The notes beneath the pieces are model-generated. The model ran no database searches. It worked only from the letters and a program-made list of their open reading frames with translations, and was not told where the DNA came from. DNA of 64,000 nt from Candidatus Latescibacterota bacterium (GTDB lineage: Bacteria > Latescibacterota > MWCZ01). Location: contig JAKJDF010000003.1 in NCBI GenBank assembly GCA_022706085.1, forward strand, positions 1-64,000, given 5' to 3'. Shown here piece after piece: positions 9,736-17,865 of this stretch (position 1 is the stretch's first letter; each line of letters opens with the position of its first letter). Made by a program: the position numbers and the translations under genes.

Positions 9736-10635
9736 ATGAGCGACACGACCCCGACTGAGCGGGTAGTCACGAGACGAATCGCACGGGAAACTCTCACACC
9801 CGTAGAGATGAACCACGGTGATTCTCTCGAATTCCAGCTTGTTTCAGGGGAGGTCGTGCGGATCGAACTTGTCTCCACCAGTGCGCACGTCGTCCGGACA
9901 ACGTTGAAGCACCTGAAGGTGGAGGAGAACGCTGCGGAGACACTTTACCGCTTTGATTGTGTCCTGCGGATCAACGGACGGGAGCACCTGCTGGAACGTG
10001 AGATTCCCAGCCAGCGAAGCTTCTACGAACCGTGGGAATTCGATGGCGTGCAGATCTGGTTCGATGCGGTGGAGGCCATCTTCGAGTTCCTTGCGGAGGA
10101 GCACGGCGCGTGCCGCCCGAAGAAACATGCGCGTCTCGCGGTGCAGGATGCCAGCCTTCGCATCTGCCCGGAAACGCTCCACCCGTGGTGCCCGCTGCCG
10201 CAAGGCGGCCTGAAAATAGAGCAGTGTTACCGTCGCGAAGACTGCTGGATGGGCCCGTACAACGGCGCCTCGGCGCACGGCGGCCTCGACATCAACCACC
10301 CGCGCGGCACTCCGCTCTGGGCGCCGATCGATATCCACGACCACTTCTACTTCAACAGCCTCGCCATGGGGCACAACAACAACCGCTGGCGCGGCATCCA
10401 CCGATGGCCGGACGGCTCCGAATGGATACTGCAGGCACATCACATGACCGAGCTGACTGTCCCCGAGCACCAGCCTCTGAAAAAAGGCGAACAGTTCGCC
10501 TGGGGGGCCGGAGTGTTGTCCGGAGCGGTGGATCACAGCCACTTTGTTTTCAAAATCCGCGAAGGCGACGATACCATCGCCCTTGACCCGTGGATCCTTT
10601 TCTGGCAGATGTACCGCGATCAGAACGCATCGTGA
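9736..10635 (+). CDS. M23-like (LytM-fold) domain protein without signal peptide
   Basis: 299 residues. The ATG at 9736 follows GGGAGG; the frame extends further upstream but without a ribosome-binding site. The C-terminal half resembles the M23/LytM metallopeptidase fold: His181 and Asp185 in AHGGLDINHPRGTPLWAP, His235/236 in LQAHHMTEL, and His267-x-His269 in VDHSHFVFKI. These match the family's H-x3-D and H-x-H zinc sites. No signal peptide or membrane segment is visible, which is odd for a peptidoglycan hydrolase, so it may act on a cytoplasmic substrate or be a non-peptidase relative. The N-terminal half (about 1-140) is not recognised. The sialidase-fold gene starts 14 bases after its stop, so the two probably form an operon. 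Confidence 0.6.
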   Translation: MSDTTPTERVVTRRIARETLTPVEMNHGDSLEFQLVSGEVVRIELVSTSAHVVRTTLKHLKVEENAAETLYRFDCVLRINGREHLLEREIPSQRSFYEPWEFDGVQIWFDAVEAIFEFLAEEHGACRPKKHARLAVQDASLRICPETLHPWCPLPQGGLKIEQCYRREDCWMGPYNGASAHGGLDINHPRGTPLWAPIDIHDHFYFNSLAMGHNNNRWRGIHRWPDGSEWILQAHHMTELTVPEHQPLKKGEQFAWGAGVLSGAVDHSHFVFKIREGDDTIALDPWILFWQMYRDQNAS

Positions 10636-10648
10636 AGGAGGGGAACCA

Positions 10649-11623
10649 GTGCGCGTTCTCGTACAGTCCGTCCGTTGCGTGTTCAACAACGGAGAGCACA
10701 ACGCATTTACCGACCTGTGCAGGTTCCGGAGCCAGCTTTACCTCACATTCCGTTCCTGCCCGGATGGACACATGGTCTTTCCCACCTCGCGTATCAGGGT
10801 GATGCGAAGTTCCGACGGGGTGACGTGGGAGCAGGTATGCGAGTTCGGAGTTCCGGAACGTGATGTCCGCGATCCGCATTTCCTCGTTTTCGGCAGACGG
10901 CTGTTCGTGTACACAGGAACGTGGCTCTGCGAGGAAAAGCGCGACATAAACCACCACCTCGGGTACTGCATGTGGTCCGACGACGGCGAAGTGTGGCAGG
11001 GGCCTCGCTTCCTGGAGGGAACCTACGGGCACTACATCTGGCGGGCAGCGGCATTTGGCGAAAAGGCGTACCTTAGTGGCCGCCGGAAGCATGCATTCTC
11101 CCGTACCGCTGACCATGGCGACGGAACACGTATCACCGAGTCGGCGCTCATGGAAAGCGATGATGGGTTCGTCTACAAGCCGGTGGGATTTTTCCAGCAT
11201 GAATACGGCGACGAGACCGCGTTCCTGTTCGAGCCGGACGGCTCCCTTCTCGCGATCGCACGCGACGGCGCGGCGAAAAATGCCCTTGTTTGCCGTTCGC
11301 GCGCGCCCTTCACCGACTGGTCTCGCGTGAAACTCGAGCGACAGATCGGTGGACCGTTCCTCGCGAAATGGGCGGGGAGATACCTCGTCGGCGGGCGGAA
11401 GAGCGAACCGGAAAAGCCTGCCAGAACGGCTATCTGGTGGCTCGTTGAGGAACGGCTGGAGGAGATATCGGAATTGCCAAGCGGGGGCGATACCTCCTAC
11501 CCGGGGTTCGTCGCTCTGAGCGAGGCGGAAGGGCTGCTGTCGTATTACTCGAGCCACGAAGGCAGCGGCACCGGCGATCCGCCGAGCGCCATCTACCTGG
11601 CGCATTTGGCGATCAATTCGTAA
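10649..11623 (+). CDS. Sialidase-fold (BNR/Asp-box) protein
   Basis: 324 residues from a GTG at 10649 preceded by GGAGGGG. Asp-box motifs typical of the six-bladed sialidase propeller are visible (RSSDGVTWEQ and WSDDGEVWQG). An RDPH motif near residue 73 and repeated W/G-rich blades support the fold. No signal peptide is evident, so a cytoplasmic role is likely. The family includes sialidases and many unrelated glycosidases or lectin-like propellers; I do not see the full arginine triad of true sialidases, so substrate and activity are open. It follows the M23-like gene closely and ends facing the APC transporter. Confidence 0.65.
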   Translation: MRVLVQSVRCVFNNGEHNAFTDLCRFRSQLYLTFRSCPDGHMVFPTSRIRVMRSSDGVTWEQVCEFGVPERDVRDPHFLVFGRRLFVYTGTWLCEEKRDINHHLGYCMWSDDGEVWQGPRFLEGTYGHYIWRAAAFGEKAYLSGRRKHAFSRTADHGDGTRITESALMESDDGFVYKPVGFFQHEYGDETAFLFEPDGSLLAIARDGAAKNALVCRSRAPFTDWSRVKLERQIGGPFLAKWAGRYLVGGRKSEPEKPARTAIWWLVEERLEEISELPSGGDTSYPGFVALSEAEGLLSYYSSHEGSGTGDPPSAIYLAHLAINS

Positions 11624-11675
11624 CGATGAGCCGCCAGTGTGCATGAGTTCTAACGCGGACAATGGTCGATTTCGC

Positions 11676-13652
11676 CTAGTTCTTGATCCGAATGGGCAGA
11701 ATCACCGTTGTGATGCCGGCCCACTGCAGAAGGCGCTGTATCGAGTAACTCGTTTCGTTGTGCAGCAGCCTGTGGTAGCCTTTTTCCAGCCGGAACGTGA
11801 TCTGGCCGGCGAAGACGGTTGAGCGCGGGAATTCTTTGACGACCTCCTTGCACACTTTCACTGCACCTTCAACCACATCCGTGGCCACGTCGGTGCGCCA
11901 TTCCGCCGCGAAACCGAGCTTCCGCGCGAGCTCGACGTACCGCTCCATATCCGCCTGCGCCTTCGATTCCAAACCGTCGACGGTATCCGAGTCCTTGAAC
12001 AAGCCCGAGTCGACAGTTGCGATGGAGACGAAGACGACGTTCTTGTAGAGATTCGGGAAGGTTCGCGCAATGGTAAGCAGAGTGTGCACGCCGAAGCCGT
12101 TGTACCCCGAAACAAGCTGGATCGCCGTCTGGTCAGTGTGTCTGGGTGCAGCCGTGTAGACAGGTCCCGACAGTGGCAGGTCCATGAGCATCTCGTCAAG
12201 CTCTGCCACGCCCTCCTTCACTTCTTCGTAATGCCCGTGAATACGATACGCCAGCGCGATGACCACAGAAGTGATCACGAGAGTGAGCCAGCCGCCCACA
12301 GCGAATTTTTCGGCCAGGATCACCACGAGAATCGTGAGGCACAGGACCAGCCCGATCGCGTGGATGCTGAGATTGCGGCCCCACTGCGGTTCCTGGTGGC
12401 GGTGCACGACGAAAAAGCGCGACATGCCGAATTCAGACAGCGAGAACGTGAGGAAGACGTTGATCGAATACATCACGATGAGCGCCGAAAGGCTGCCGTG
12501 CGTGTAGAGCAAGAGCGCGAGCGCCGAGATTCCGATGATGGCGATCCCGTTCTGCATCGTGAGACGTTGCGAAAGCGCCGCGAACCGGCGCGGGAACCAC
12601 GAATCGAGCGCCATGTTCGCCATCACCCGGGGACCGTCCACGAAACCCGCCTGCGCAGCGACGAGCAGGAGCGCTCCCTCGGAAAAAATGGTGACGAAGG
12701 CGATCGCTCCGCCAAATCGCCAGTCGGTGAAAAGGGTGTCGGCAAGAACTGCATTGAGGGTGCGACCTTCGACAGGTTTTACTGAGACAAGGAGGTAACA
12801 GAGGAAGAGCAGGCTGGCCGTGAAGGCCAGGGAAAGGGCCATGTAGAGCATCGTGCGCTTTCCGTTCTTCACTTTCGGATCGCGCAGAATCTGCAGGCCA
12901 TTTGACACGGCCTCGATACCGGTGTAGGTTCCGCCGCCAAGGGAATATGCCCGCAGGAAGACTGCCGCGATACCGATCCAGCCGATGGTGGACACGTCTC
13001 TGGTGATTCCCCGCTTGACGTCCGCCACCATAGGGGCGAAATCCTGCGTGTGCGTGAAGACTCCGTCCAACAACATCAGCGCATGGGTGGCGATGAACAC
13101 GACGAAGATCGGCGCAAGAACGGTGATGGATTCCTTCACGCCGCGGATGTTGAGTATCACCATCACGAGAAGCAATAGGCACGCGGCGATCACCTTGTAC
13201 CCGTGCACCTGCGCGGGCAGATAGCTGAATACCGCATCCACGCACGAAGCGATGGAAACCGTGACGGTCAGGACGTAGTCCACGAGAAGGGCGCTTCCCG
13301 AGATCACTCCCGCGTTCTTGCCCAACATCTGAGTGGCGACCACATAACCGCCCCCACCGTGCGGAAAGTGCTCGATGATCCGGGAATACGCGAAGGAGAT
13401 GATGAACACGGTGAACGCGGTTGCCAGACCGATGAAAAGCGCCAGATACGCGTGTTGTCCAAGCGCACGAAAGGCTTCTTCTGGCCCGTATGCCGATGAT
13501 GACAGACCGTCCGCGCCAAGGCCCACCCACGCGAGGAGGGGAATGAGCGACATTTTGTGCAGCAGCGAAGGGTCTTTGATGTGCCTGGGAGGTCCGAATA
13601 GTCTGGTGTGTGCGCGACTGAGGAGGCTTGGGGGAGGGGTGTCGGGAGACAT
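11676..13652 (-). CDS. APC superfamily permease, KimA/YdaO-like (probable potassium or amino-acid transporter)
   Basis: 658 residues with about twelve hydrophobic segments between residues 30 and 500 and a soluble C-terminal region of about 150 residues. The N-terminal segment (GLGADGLSSSAYGPEE) and the glycine-rich HFPHGGGGYVVA stretch match the APC transporters that include the KimA/YdaO potassium-proton symporters. The soluble tail of that group can bind regulatory nucleotides. General amino-acid permeases share the same core, so potassium is the favoured but unproven substrate. It is convergent with the sialidase-fold gene. The upstream region can form a stable folded leader (13685-13773). 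It does not resemble the known c-di-AMP riboswitch consensus as far as I can match it by eye. Confidence 0.8.
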   Translation of the reverse strand: MSPDTPPPSLLSRAHTRLFGPPRHIKDPSLLHKMSLIPLLAWVGLGADGLSSSAYGPEEAFRALGQHAYLALFIGLATAFTVFIISFAYSRIIEHFPHGGGGYVVATQMLGKNAGVISGSALLVDYVLTVTVSIASCVDAVFSYLPAQVHGYKVIAACLLLLVMVILNIRGVKESITVLAPIFVVFIATHALMLLDGVFTHTQDFAPMVADVKRGITRDVSTIGWIGIAAVFLRAYSLGGGTYTGIEAVSNGLQILRDPKVKNGKRTMLYMALSLAFTASLLFLCYLLVSVKPVEGRTLNAVLADTLFTDWRFGGAIAFVTIFSEGALLLVAAQAGFVDGPRVMANMALDSWFPRRFAALSQRLTMQNGIAIIGISALALLLYTHGSLSALIVMYSINVFLTFSLSEFGMSRFFVVHRHQEPQWGRNLSIHAIGLVLCLTILVVILAEKFAVGGWLTLVITSVVIALAYRIHGHYEEVKEGVAELDEMLMDLPLSGPVYTAAPRHTDQTAIQLVSGYNGFGVHTLLTIARTFPNLYKNVVFVSIATVDSGLFKDSDTVDGLESKAQADMERYVELARKLGFAAEWRTDVATDVVEGAVKVCKEVVKEFPRSTVFAGQITFRLEKGYHRLLHNETSYSIQRLLQWAGITTVILPIRIKN

Positions 13653-13684
13653 TGGCGGGTGCCTCTAGCAAGGTTTCCTGTTGG

Positions 13685-13773
13685 ATCCGGACGGTGGCGA
13701 GCACCCCCGGAGGAAACATGCCCCGAGTGGACATCAGACGCTTCAGGACGGGGCAAACCAAGAACGTCCGGAT
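13685..13773 (-). promoter_or_regulatory. Candidate structured 5' leader of the APC permease gene
   Basis: On the minus strand, ATCCGGACG (13773-13765) is exactly complementary to CGTCCGGAT (13693-13685), a 9-bp closing stem. Inside it TGCCCCG (13755-13749) pairs with CGGGGCA (13725-13719). A GGTG/CACC mini-hairpin and a CCTCCGG-rich segment follow. The element lies 33 bases upstream of the ATG. No known riboswitch consensus was recognised, and the high G+C makes chance pairing possible. Confidence 0.35.
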
Positions 13774-13816
13774 GCAACCCCCGTGCCACCAGGTAGGCTG
13801 CGCTGCCGGGGTCGCC

Positions 13817-13846
13817 TTGTGGGAGAACGGGGCCGGGGCGTATGAT
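13817..13846 (+). promoter_or_regulatory. Candidate promoter for the enolase-superfamily gene
   Basis: TTGTGG (13817-13822) and TATGAT (13841-13846) are separated by 18 bases, and lie 46 bases before the ATG at 13892. It is compatible with a sigma-70 type promoter but the -35 is imperfect. Confidence 0.45.
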
Positions 13847-13891
13847 TCGTAATGGCCATCAACGCGTACACAAACTCAGGAGACCACACCC

Positions 13892-15043
13892 ATGCGCATT
13901 ACCGACGTCAAGCCGCTCGTCCTCGGCACGAGCTGGCGGAATATCATCTTCATCAAAGTCGAAACGGACGAAGGCTTAACCGGTATCGGCGAGGCAACCA
14001 TCCAGAATCGCGAAGAAGGCGTGCTGGGCTACCTCGAAGGCGCCAAACGGCGGCACGTCATCGGCAGCGACCCGTTCAACACGGAAGACCTGTGGCTCCG
14101 CATGTACCGCAACGATTTCTGGCGGAACGGGGTCATCGCCACGACAGTGATGAGCGCGGTCGAAATCGCTTGCTGGGATATCATCGGCAAGGCGACGGAG
14201 CAACCGGTGTACAGGCTGCTCGGTGGGCAGGCGCACGAGAAGCTCAAGGCGTACGCGAACGGCTGGTACACGGTCGAGCGCGAGCCTCAACAATTCGCTG
14301 AGCGCGCGAAGACCGTGACAGCGAAGGGGTACAAGGCGCTCAAAGTCGACCCGTTTGGCCCGGGCACGTACGAGATGAGCCGGCAGGAGATCATGAAATC
14401 ACTCGAGCTTGTCGCGGCAATTCGTGACGCCGTCGGCCCCGACGTCGAGATCTTCATCGAGGGGCACGGGCGCTTCTCCCCGCGCACGGCGATTCAGATC
14501 GGCAAGCAACTGGAGGAGTTCAACCCCGGATGGTACGAGGAGCCGGTGCCGCCGGAGAACGTGCACGCGCTGAAGCAGGTCCACGAACAGGTCAACATTC
14601 CGATCGCGTCAGGCGAGCGTTGGTTCACGCGCTACCAGTTCCCGGATTACCTCAACTCGGGGGCGGTGGACATCGTGCAGGCGGACATCATCCACGCCGG
14701 TGGTTTCCTCGAGATGAAGAAGATCGCTGCCATGGCGGACGCGCAGTATCGTGTGATGGCGCCCCACAACTCCAACGGGCCGGTCTGCACCGCGGCTTCG
14801 ATCCACTTCGGGTTCTGCACCACGAACTACAAGGTGCAGGAGATTTTTGACGATTTCGTGGAGCCGTGGGTGAAAGAGGCCGTGCCGGGCGTGCCGAACG
14901 TGGTGGATGGCTACGTCGAACTGCCGACCGGGCCGGGGCTCGGAATCAGCCTCAACGAGGACCTGATCAAGGAGCATCCGTACAAGGAAGGGTTCTTCAA
15001 TCTGTTCGCCAACGACTGGCAGAAACGCCAGTTTGCCAAATAG
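13892..15043 (+). CDS. Mandelate racemase/muconate lactonizing enzyme family protein, sugar-acid dehydratase type
   Basis: 383 residues, the usual length. The N-terminal capping domain (about 1-115) is followed by the enolase-superfamily barrel. Metal ligands fit the ends of successive strands in EIFIEGHGRFS, GWYEEPVP and ASGERWF. The QADIIHAGG and MAPHNSNGP segments supply the Asp and His of the usual catalytic dyad. GxGISL near the end is also typical. The pattern resembles galactonate/mannonate-type acid-sugar dehydratases, which remove water from aldonic acids to give 2-keto-3-deoxy acids. Specificity cannot be fixed from sequence alone. The ATG has AGGAG upstream. No kinase or aldolase of a known pathway is adjacent. 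Confidence 0.85.
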   Translation: MRITDVKPLVLGTSWRNIIFIKVETDEGLTGIGEATIQNREEGVLGYLEGAKRRHVIGSDPFNTEDLWLRMYRNDFWRNGVIATTVMSAVEIACWDIIGKATEQPVYRLLGGQAHEKLKAYANGWYTVEREPQQFAERAKTVTAKGYKALKVDPFGPGTYEMSRQEIMKSLELVAAIRDAVGPDVEIFIEGHGRFSPRTAIQIGKQLEEFNPGWYEEPVPPENVHALKQVHEQVNIPIASGERWFTRYQFPDYLNSGAVDIVQADIIHAGGFLEMKKIAAMADAQYRVMAPHNSNGPVCTAASIHFGFCTTNYKVQEIFDDFVEPWVKEAVPGVPNVVDGYVELPTGPGLGISLNEDLIKEHPYKEGFFNLFANDWQKRQFAK

Positions 15044-15128
15044 GGTCGGGCCGGTGATGAACACGTGGGCTGCCACGTTGCCACACGATGCCCAAACCGC
15101 CGCCGGGCTTATAAATGCGGGACCCGTA

Positions 15129-15150
15129 GGGGCAATTCATGAATTGCCCC
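15129..15150. repeat. Perfect 22-bp palindrome (GGGGCAATTCA family)
   Basis: Half-site GGGGCAATTCA is followed directly by its reverse complement TGAATTGCCCC. A diverged relative (GGGGCAGTTCG / TGAACTGCCCC) sits at 42416-42437, and both are flanked by GTAGG or CCTAC-like bases. It is probably a dispersed REP-like element rather than an operator, because both copies follow gene ends. Confidence 0.7.
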
Positions 15151-15173
15151 TTGCACACACCCATCGCGCGGTC

Positions 15174-15257
15174 GTTGAGCCTGCTCCCGTGAGCGGGAGC
15201 CTGTCGAAACGCCGCGCGGGGCTTCGACAGGCTGCCCGATCGGGCAGCGTGCTCAGC
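15174..15257. repeat. Compound inverted repeat able to form a cruciform
   Basis: CCTGTCGAA (15200-15208) is complementary to TTCGACAGG (15223-15231). Each arm is flanked by its own hairpin, CTCCCG-TGAG-CGGGAG (15184-15199) and CTGCCCGATCGGGCAG (15232-15247). Outer GTTGAGC/GCTCAGC bases can partly pair. No coding frame is plausible. It looks like a miniature mobile or REP-type repeat; it lies between convergent genes. Confidence 0.65.
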
Positions 15258-15284
15258 CACCACGCGTTCCCAGCACAGCCAGCG

Positions 15285-15977
15285 TTAGCGAGCCATCGTC
15301 ACCCGCCTTGACACCACCACACCCGGCGAGGTGAACCGCACGACATACACGCCGCTGGACACAGCTTTCCCTTGCCCGTCCTTCCCATCCCACACGACCG
15401 TATGGGTCCCCGGTTGTGTCGTGGCGTTCACCAGTTCACGGACTCGCTGGCCGGTGACCGCAAACACCTCGACCCGCGTCATCCCGTGGGTTTCCACCCG
15501 GTACGTGATCGTCGCGGAAGGGTTGAACGGATTCGGCCGGACCGTGAGAAGGGTAGCGGGTTGCGGCGTCACCTCCTGCGACACCTCCTCGGGATCACCG
15601 ACCGGTTTGGCAGCCGTCGCACGCGCTCCGATCACGGTACCCGGGCAGCTGCTCACGATGGTTGCAGCGATCATCGCCGCTGTTGTATTGCACGGCACGA
15701 TCGCTCGGTCAACAAGGTAATACACTATGGACCGCTCTGGCCAGAACGAGGGGTTCCAAACCCTGACGACACTAAGACCATGAGCCTGCGCCAGCGAATC
15801 CACAAAGGATTGCTCGGTATCACGCGGAATTGTAACCTGCAACCTGCTTACCATCAGCGAGTCGCCTTGAGGGTTGGCAGGATCAGCCATAAGCTCCGGG
15901 CACTCGAAGCCACGCGCCAACGAAGCAAACAGGAGCGCGCCAACAAATGCCAACGAGAAGCACCTGTGCCGAATCAT
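15285..15977 (-). CDS. Small secreted protein with FlgD-like/type IX-style C-terminal sorting domain
   Basis: 230 residues from the ATG at 15977 (AAGGAG upstream); the frame extends upstream only through the pseudogene. A signal peptide is clear (MIRHRCFSLAFVGALLFASL, cleavage near residue 22). Residues about 35-120 form a module with SRLQVTIPRDTEQSFVDSLA, reminiscent of protease propeptide-like domains. The C-terminal 90 residues (VRPNPFNPSATITYRV ... TVVWDGKDGQG ... SGVYVVRF) are the same kind of sorting domain as in the subtilase at 4703-9460. Export to the surface or medium is expected. The passenger function is unknown. It follows a decayed paralogue under one promoter (16461-16489). Confidence 0.8.
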   Translation of the reverse strand: MIRHRCFSLAFVGALLFASLARGFECPELMADPANPQGDSLMVSRLQVTIPRDTEQSFVDSLAQAHGLSVVRVWNPSFWPERSIVYYLVDRAIVPCNTTAAMIAATIVSSCPGTVIGARATAAKPVGDPEEVSQEVTPQPATLLTVRPNPFNPSATITYRVETHGMTRVEVFAVTGQRVRELVNATTQPGTHTVVWDGKDGQGKAVSSGVYVVRFTSPGVVVSRRVTMAR

Positions 15978-16003
15978 CTTGAGTCTCCTTGAAAAAGCGA
16001 CGC

Positions 16004-16408
16004 CTATCTGACAAGAGTCACGCGTCTTACTTCGGTCATCTGGGGCGCCGTAAAGCGAATGAGATAGACGCCACTCCCAACGGGCCGGGCCCGCCATCTC
16101 TACCGTCCCACACGACGGTGTCCGTGCCCGGCTGTGCGGCTGTGTTGACCACCTGGAGGCCCCGGCCATCCACGAGGCGCTGGAGATCGTCCCGGGACAT
16201 ACCTTCCCGAATCTTCACGACGAGTTGTTCCGTGGAAAGGCTGTCTGCCGGGCGGGAAAAAGGAGAGGCGCGGATGCTCGAACTCAGAAAGAAACCGACG
16301 ATGCAGGCAAGGGCGGCTAATGAGCGCGTGCCCCCCCCCCCCAACCCCCGCAGAACTGCGCGGGTGCTCAATACACGCGATCCCGGAAAACGGGAATCGT
16401 ACCATCAT
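16004..16408 (-). pseudogene. Frame-disrupted paralogue of the downstream secreted sorting-domain protein
   Basis: An ATG at 16408 has a strong AAGGAGG site and a good promoter, but the frame entered is wrong after a run of twelve G (16342-16331). The signal peptide (SLAALACIVGFFLSSSI) lies in another frame. A second shift is needed in a GC run near 16085-16095 to reach the natural end (GSGVYLIRF...VTLVR, stop TAG at 16006). The homologous stretches match the neighbour, but about 100 residues between GLQVV and NTAAQPGTDTVVWDG are missing. It is therefore a shortened, frame-shifted copy. Homopolymer sequencing error or phase variation could account for the first shift, not for the deletion. 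Confidence 0.6.
16331..16342. repeat. Homopolymer of 12 C (G12 on the coding strand)
   Basis: Twelve consecutive C, followed by AA and five more C. On the minus strand it lies about 22 codons after the ATG at 16408, exactly where the reading frame is lost. Tracts of this length are slippage-prone in vivo and error-prone in sequencing. Confidence 0.9.
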
Positions 16409-16460
16409 GGCGCGCCTCCTTTCGCAACCTGCTTGGCAGTTCTCCTCACATCTGCTCCTT

Positions 16461-16489
16461 TTAATAGCACAAAATGACAGGAATGTCAA
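16461..16489 (-). promoter_or_regulatory. Sigma-70 type promoter
   Basis: TTGACA (16489-16484), a 17-base spacer and TATTAA (16466-16461) on the minus strand. The predicted start is about 45 bases before the ATG at 16408. It would drive the decayed gene and the intact secreted protein at 15977. Confidence 0.75.
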
Positions 16490-16692
16490 GTCCCAAAGCG
16501 GAGTTTGCCAAAGTTTTTTTCTGAGGGATGTAATTACTTATCCAAGAATGACATGCGTCAGACGCCCCGCCGTCCGCGCCGGTCTCTTTCCGGTTCCGGA
16601 GGGCAAGAAGCGCCGACAACTCCCGCCCCCCTTTACCACCGCCGTCCGCCGTCACCCCAAGGATCAACGTCTCTGTCACCGCACGGGCAGCC

Positions 16693-17721
16693 TCACGCCA
16701 GACCGAGAATCCGCGCGATCACCGGCCGGAACCCGTCTGCCATTGCCTGAAAGCCCAGATCGCTCGGGTGCACGCCATCCACGAACGCATCGGAGAGCGA
16801 TGGGCCGAGGAAATCCGTGCCTTCCGTGAGCCAGACGCGCGTGTCGCCCATCGCCTTCCGCTCGGCAACGGCGTCCCGGATAACCTGTCGCTGGCCTTCG
16901 AGAGCGCGCTGTCCTTCGGGCCACCAGAGGCCTTTCGATGCGTAGATCGGCGTGTTGCATACGATGGGGGTATCGGGCCTTTTCGCCCGGAGGACGCTCA
17001 GAAAAGGGCCGTACACCTCGCGCAGCTTAGCGGGATCGCCGACGTTCTGCGCAAAATCCACCACGTAACATGAGGCTTCGATCTCGGCCATCGCTTCCGC
17101 AAGTTCCGGTTCGCCCATGCCGTTTCCGCTGAAGCCGAGGTTGACGAAATCGATGTTAAGCGCGCGGCCAAGAATCGCCTGGTAACTCATCCCGGGCCGG
17201 CTCGCGCAGCCGCCCTGCGTGATGGAAGAGCCGTAGAACACCACCGGCTTTTCCACCGCGAACGGCGAGGGAGGCTGGAACTCCGCACCGTCATCCACCC
17301 CAAACGCGAGGAGTTCCCCGGGGGCATAAATCGGAGTGTAGACACAGATGTCGCGCCACTCGCGAGGGTGGTTTTCGAACATCGCCTCCTCGACCACGCC
17401 GGCATTCGGCGCAGAAGCGGAATGGGGAGAAAACGACCGCCAGTAGACGCCATCGGAGTACAGATCGTAGCCCATCTGGCCGATGATGGAGATGTTGCAG
17501 TAAGTGGCTGGAGTGGTGAAATTCGCCCTGATGGAGAGATTGCAGGAATTCGTGCGGAATCGGATGCGTCCGCCGCTCGGGTTCGTGGCGAGGTCCCACA
17601 CCGGCGGCCGGACGATGGCCTTCATGCGCTCCGGAAGCCGCCAGAGCTTCGGCTTGGTCTCGCCGAACCAGGGTAGTCCGTTGACCACGAACGAATCATT
17701 CGGGAAATCGACCCATCTCAT
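16693..17721 (-). CDS. SGNH/GDSL-family hydrolase with N-terminal beta-sandwich
   Basis: 342 residues from the ATG at 17721, which follows GGGGAGG; the frame runs 13 codons further up without a better site. Residues about 1-160 resemble the beta-sandwich found before SGNH hydrolases. The catalytic domain then shows block I (VVFYGSSITQGG, nucleophile Ser), a Gly in NLGFSGNGMG, an Asn-bearing block (FAQNVGDP) and the Asp-His pair in VDGVHPSDLGF. No signal peptide is visible. The family removes acyl groups from carbohydrates or other esters; substrate is unknown. It is divergent from the large unknown gene at 17866, and the shared gap has an inverted repeat. Confidence 0.85.
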   Translation of the reverse strand: MRWVDFPNDSFVVNGLPWFGETKPKLWRLPERMKAIVRPPVWDLATNPSGGRIRFRTNSCNLSIRANFTTPATYCNISIIGQMGYDLYSDGVYWRSFSPHSASAPNAGVVEEAMFENHPREWRDICVYTPIYAPGELLAFGVDDGAEFQPPSPFAVEKPVVFYGSSITQGGCASRPGMSYQAILGRALNIDFVNLGFSGNGMGEPELAEAMAEIEASCYVVDFAQNVGDPAKLREVYGPFLSVLRAKRPDTPIVCNTPIYASKGLWWPEGQRALEGQRQVIRDAVAERKAMGDTRVWLTEGTDFLGPSLSDAFVDGVHPSDLGFQAMADGFRPVIARILGLA

Positions 17722-17742
17722 AAGAACCTCCCCGTGGCACAA

Positions 17743-17774
17743 GATGGTTGGACAATCCAATAAATGAAACCATC
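17743..17774. promoter_or_regulatory. Nested inverted repeats in a divergent promoter region
   Basis: GATGGTT (17743-17749) and AACCATC (17768-17774) flank a second inverted pair TTGGA/TCCAA (17748-17760). The site is between divergently transcribed genes for an SGNH hydrolase and a large unknown protein. It could be a regulator-binding site, but no regulator gene is nearby. Confidence 0.35.
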
Positions 17775-17865
17775 AGGAGGCGTGCTGACGCAACCGGGTT
17801 TCTGTTCCCCTGCGTCCGCGGTACTTTTTGGTGGACAGGAACGATCCGGACGGAAGGAGTGGGGC

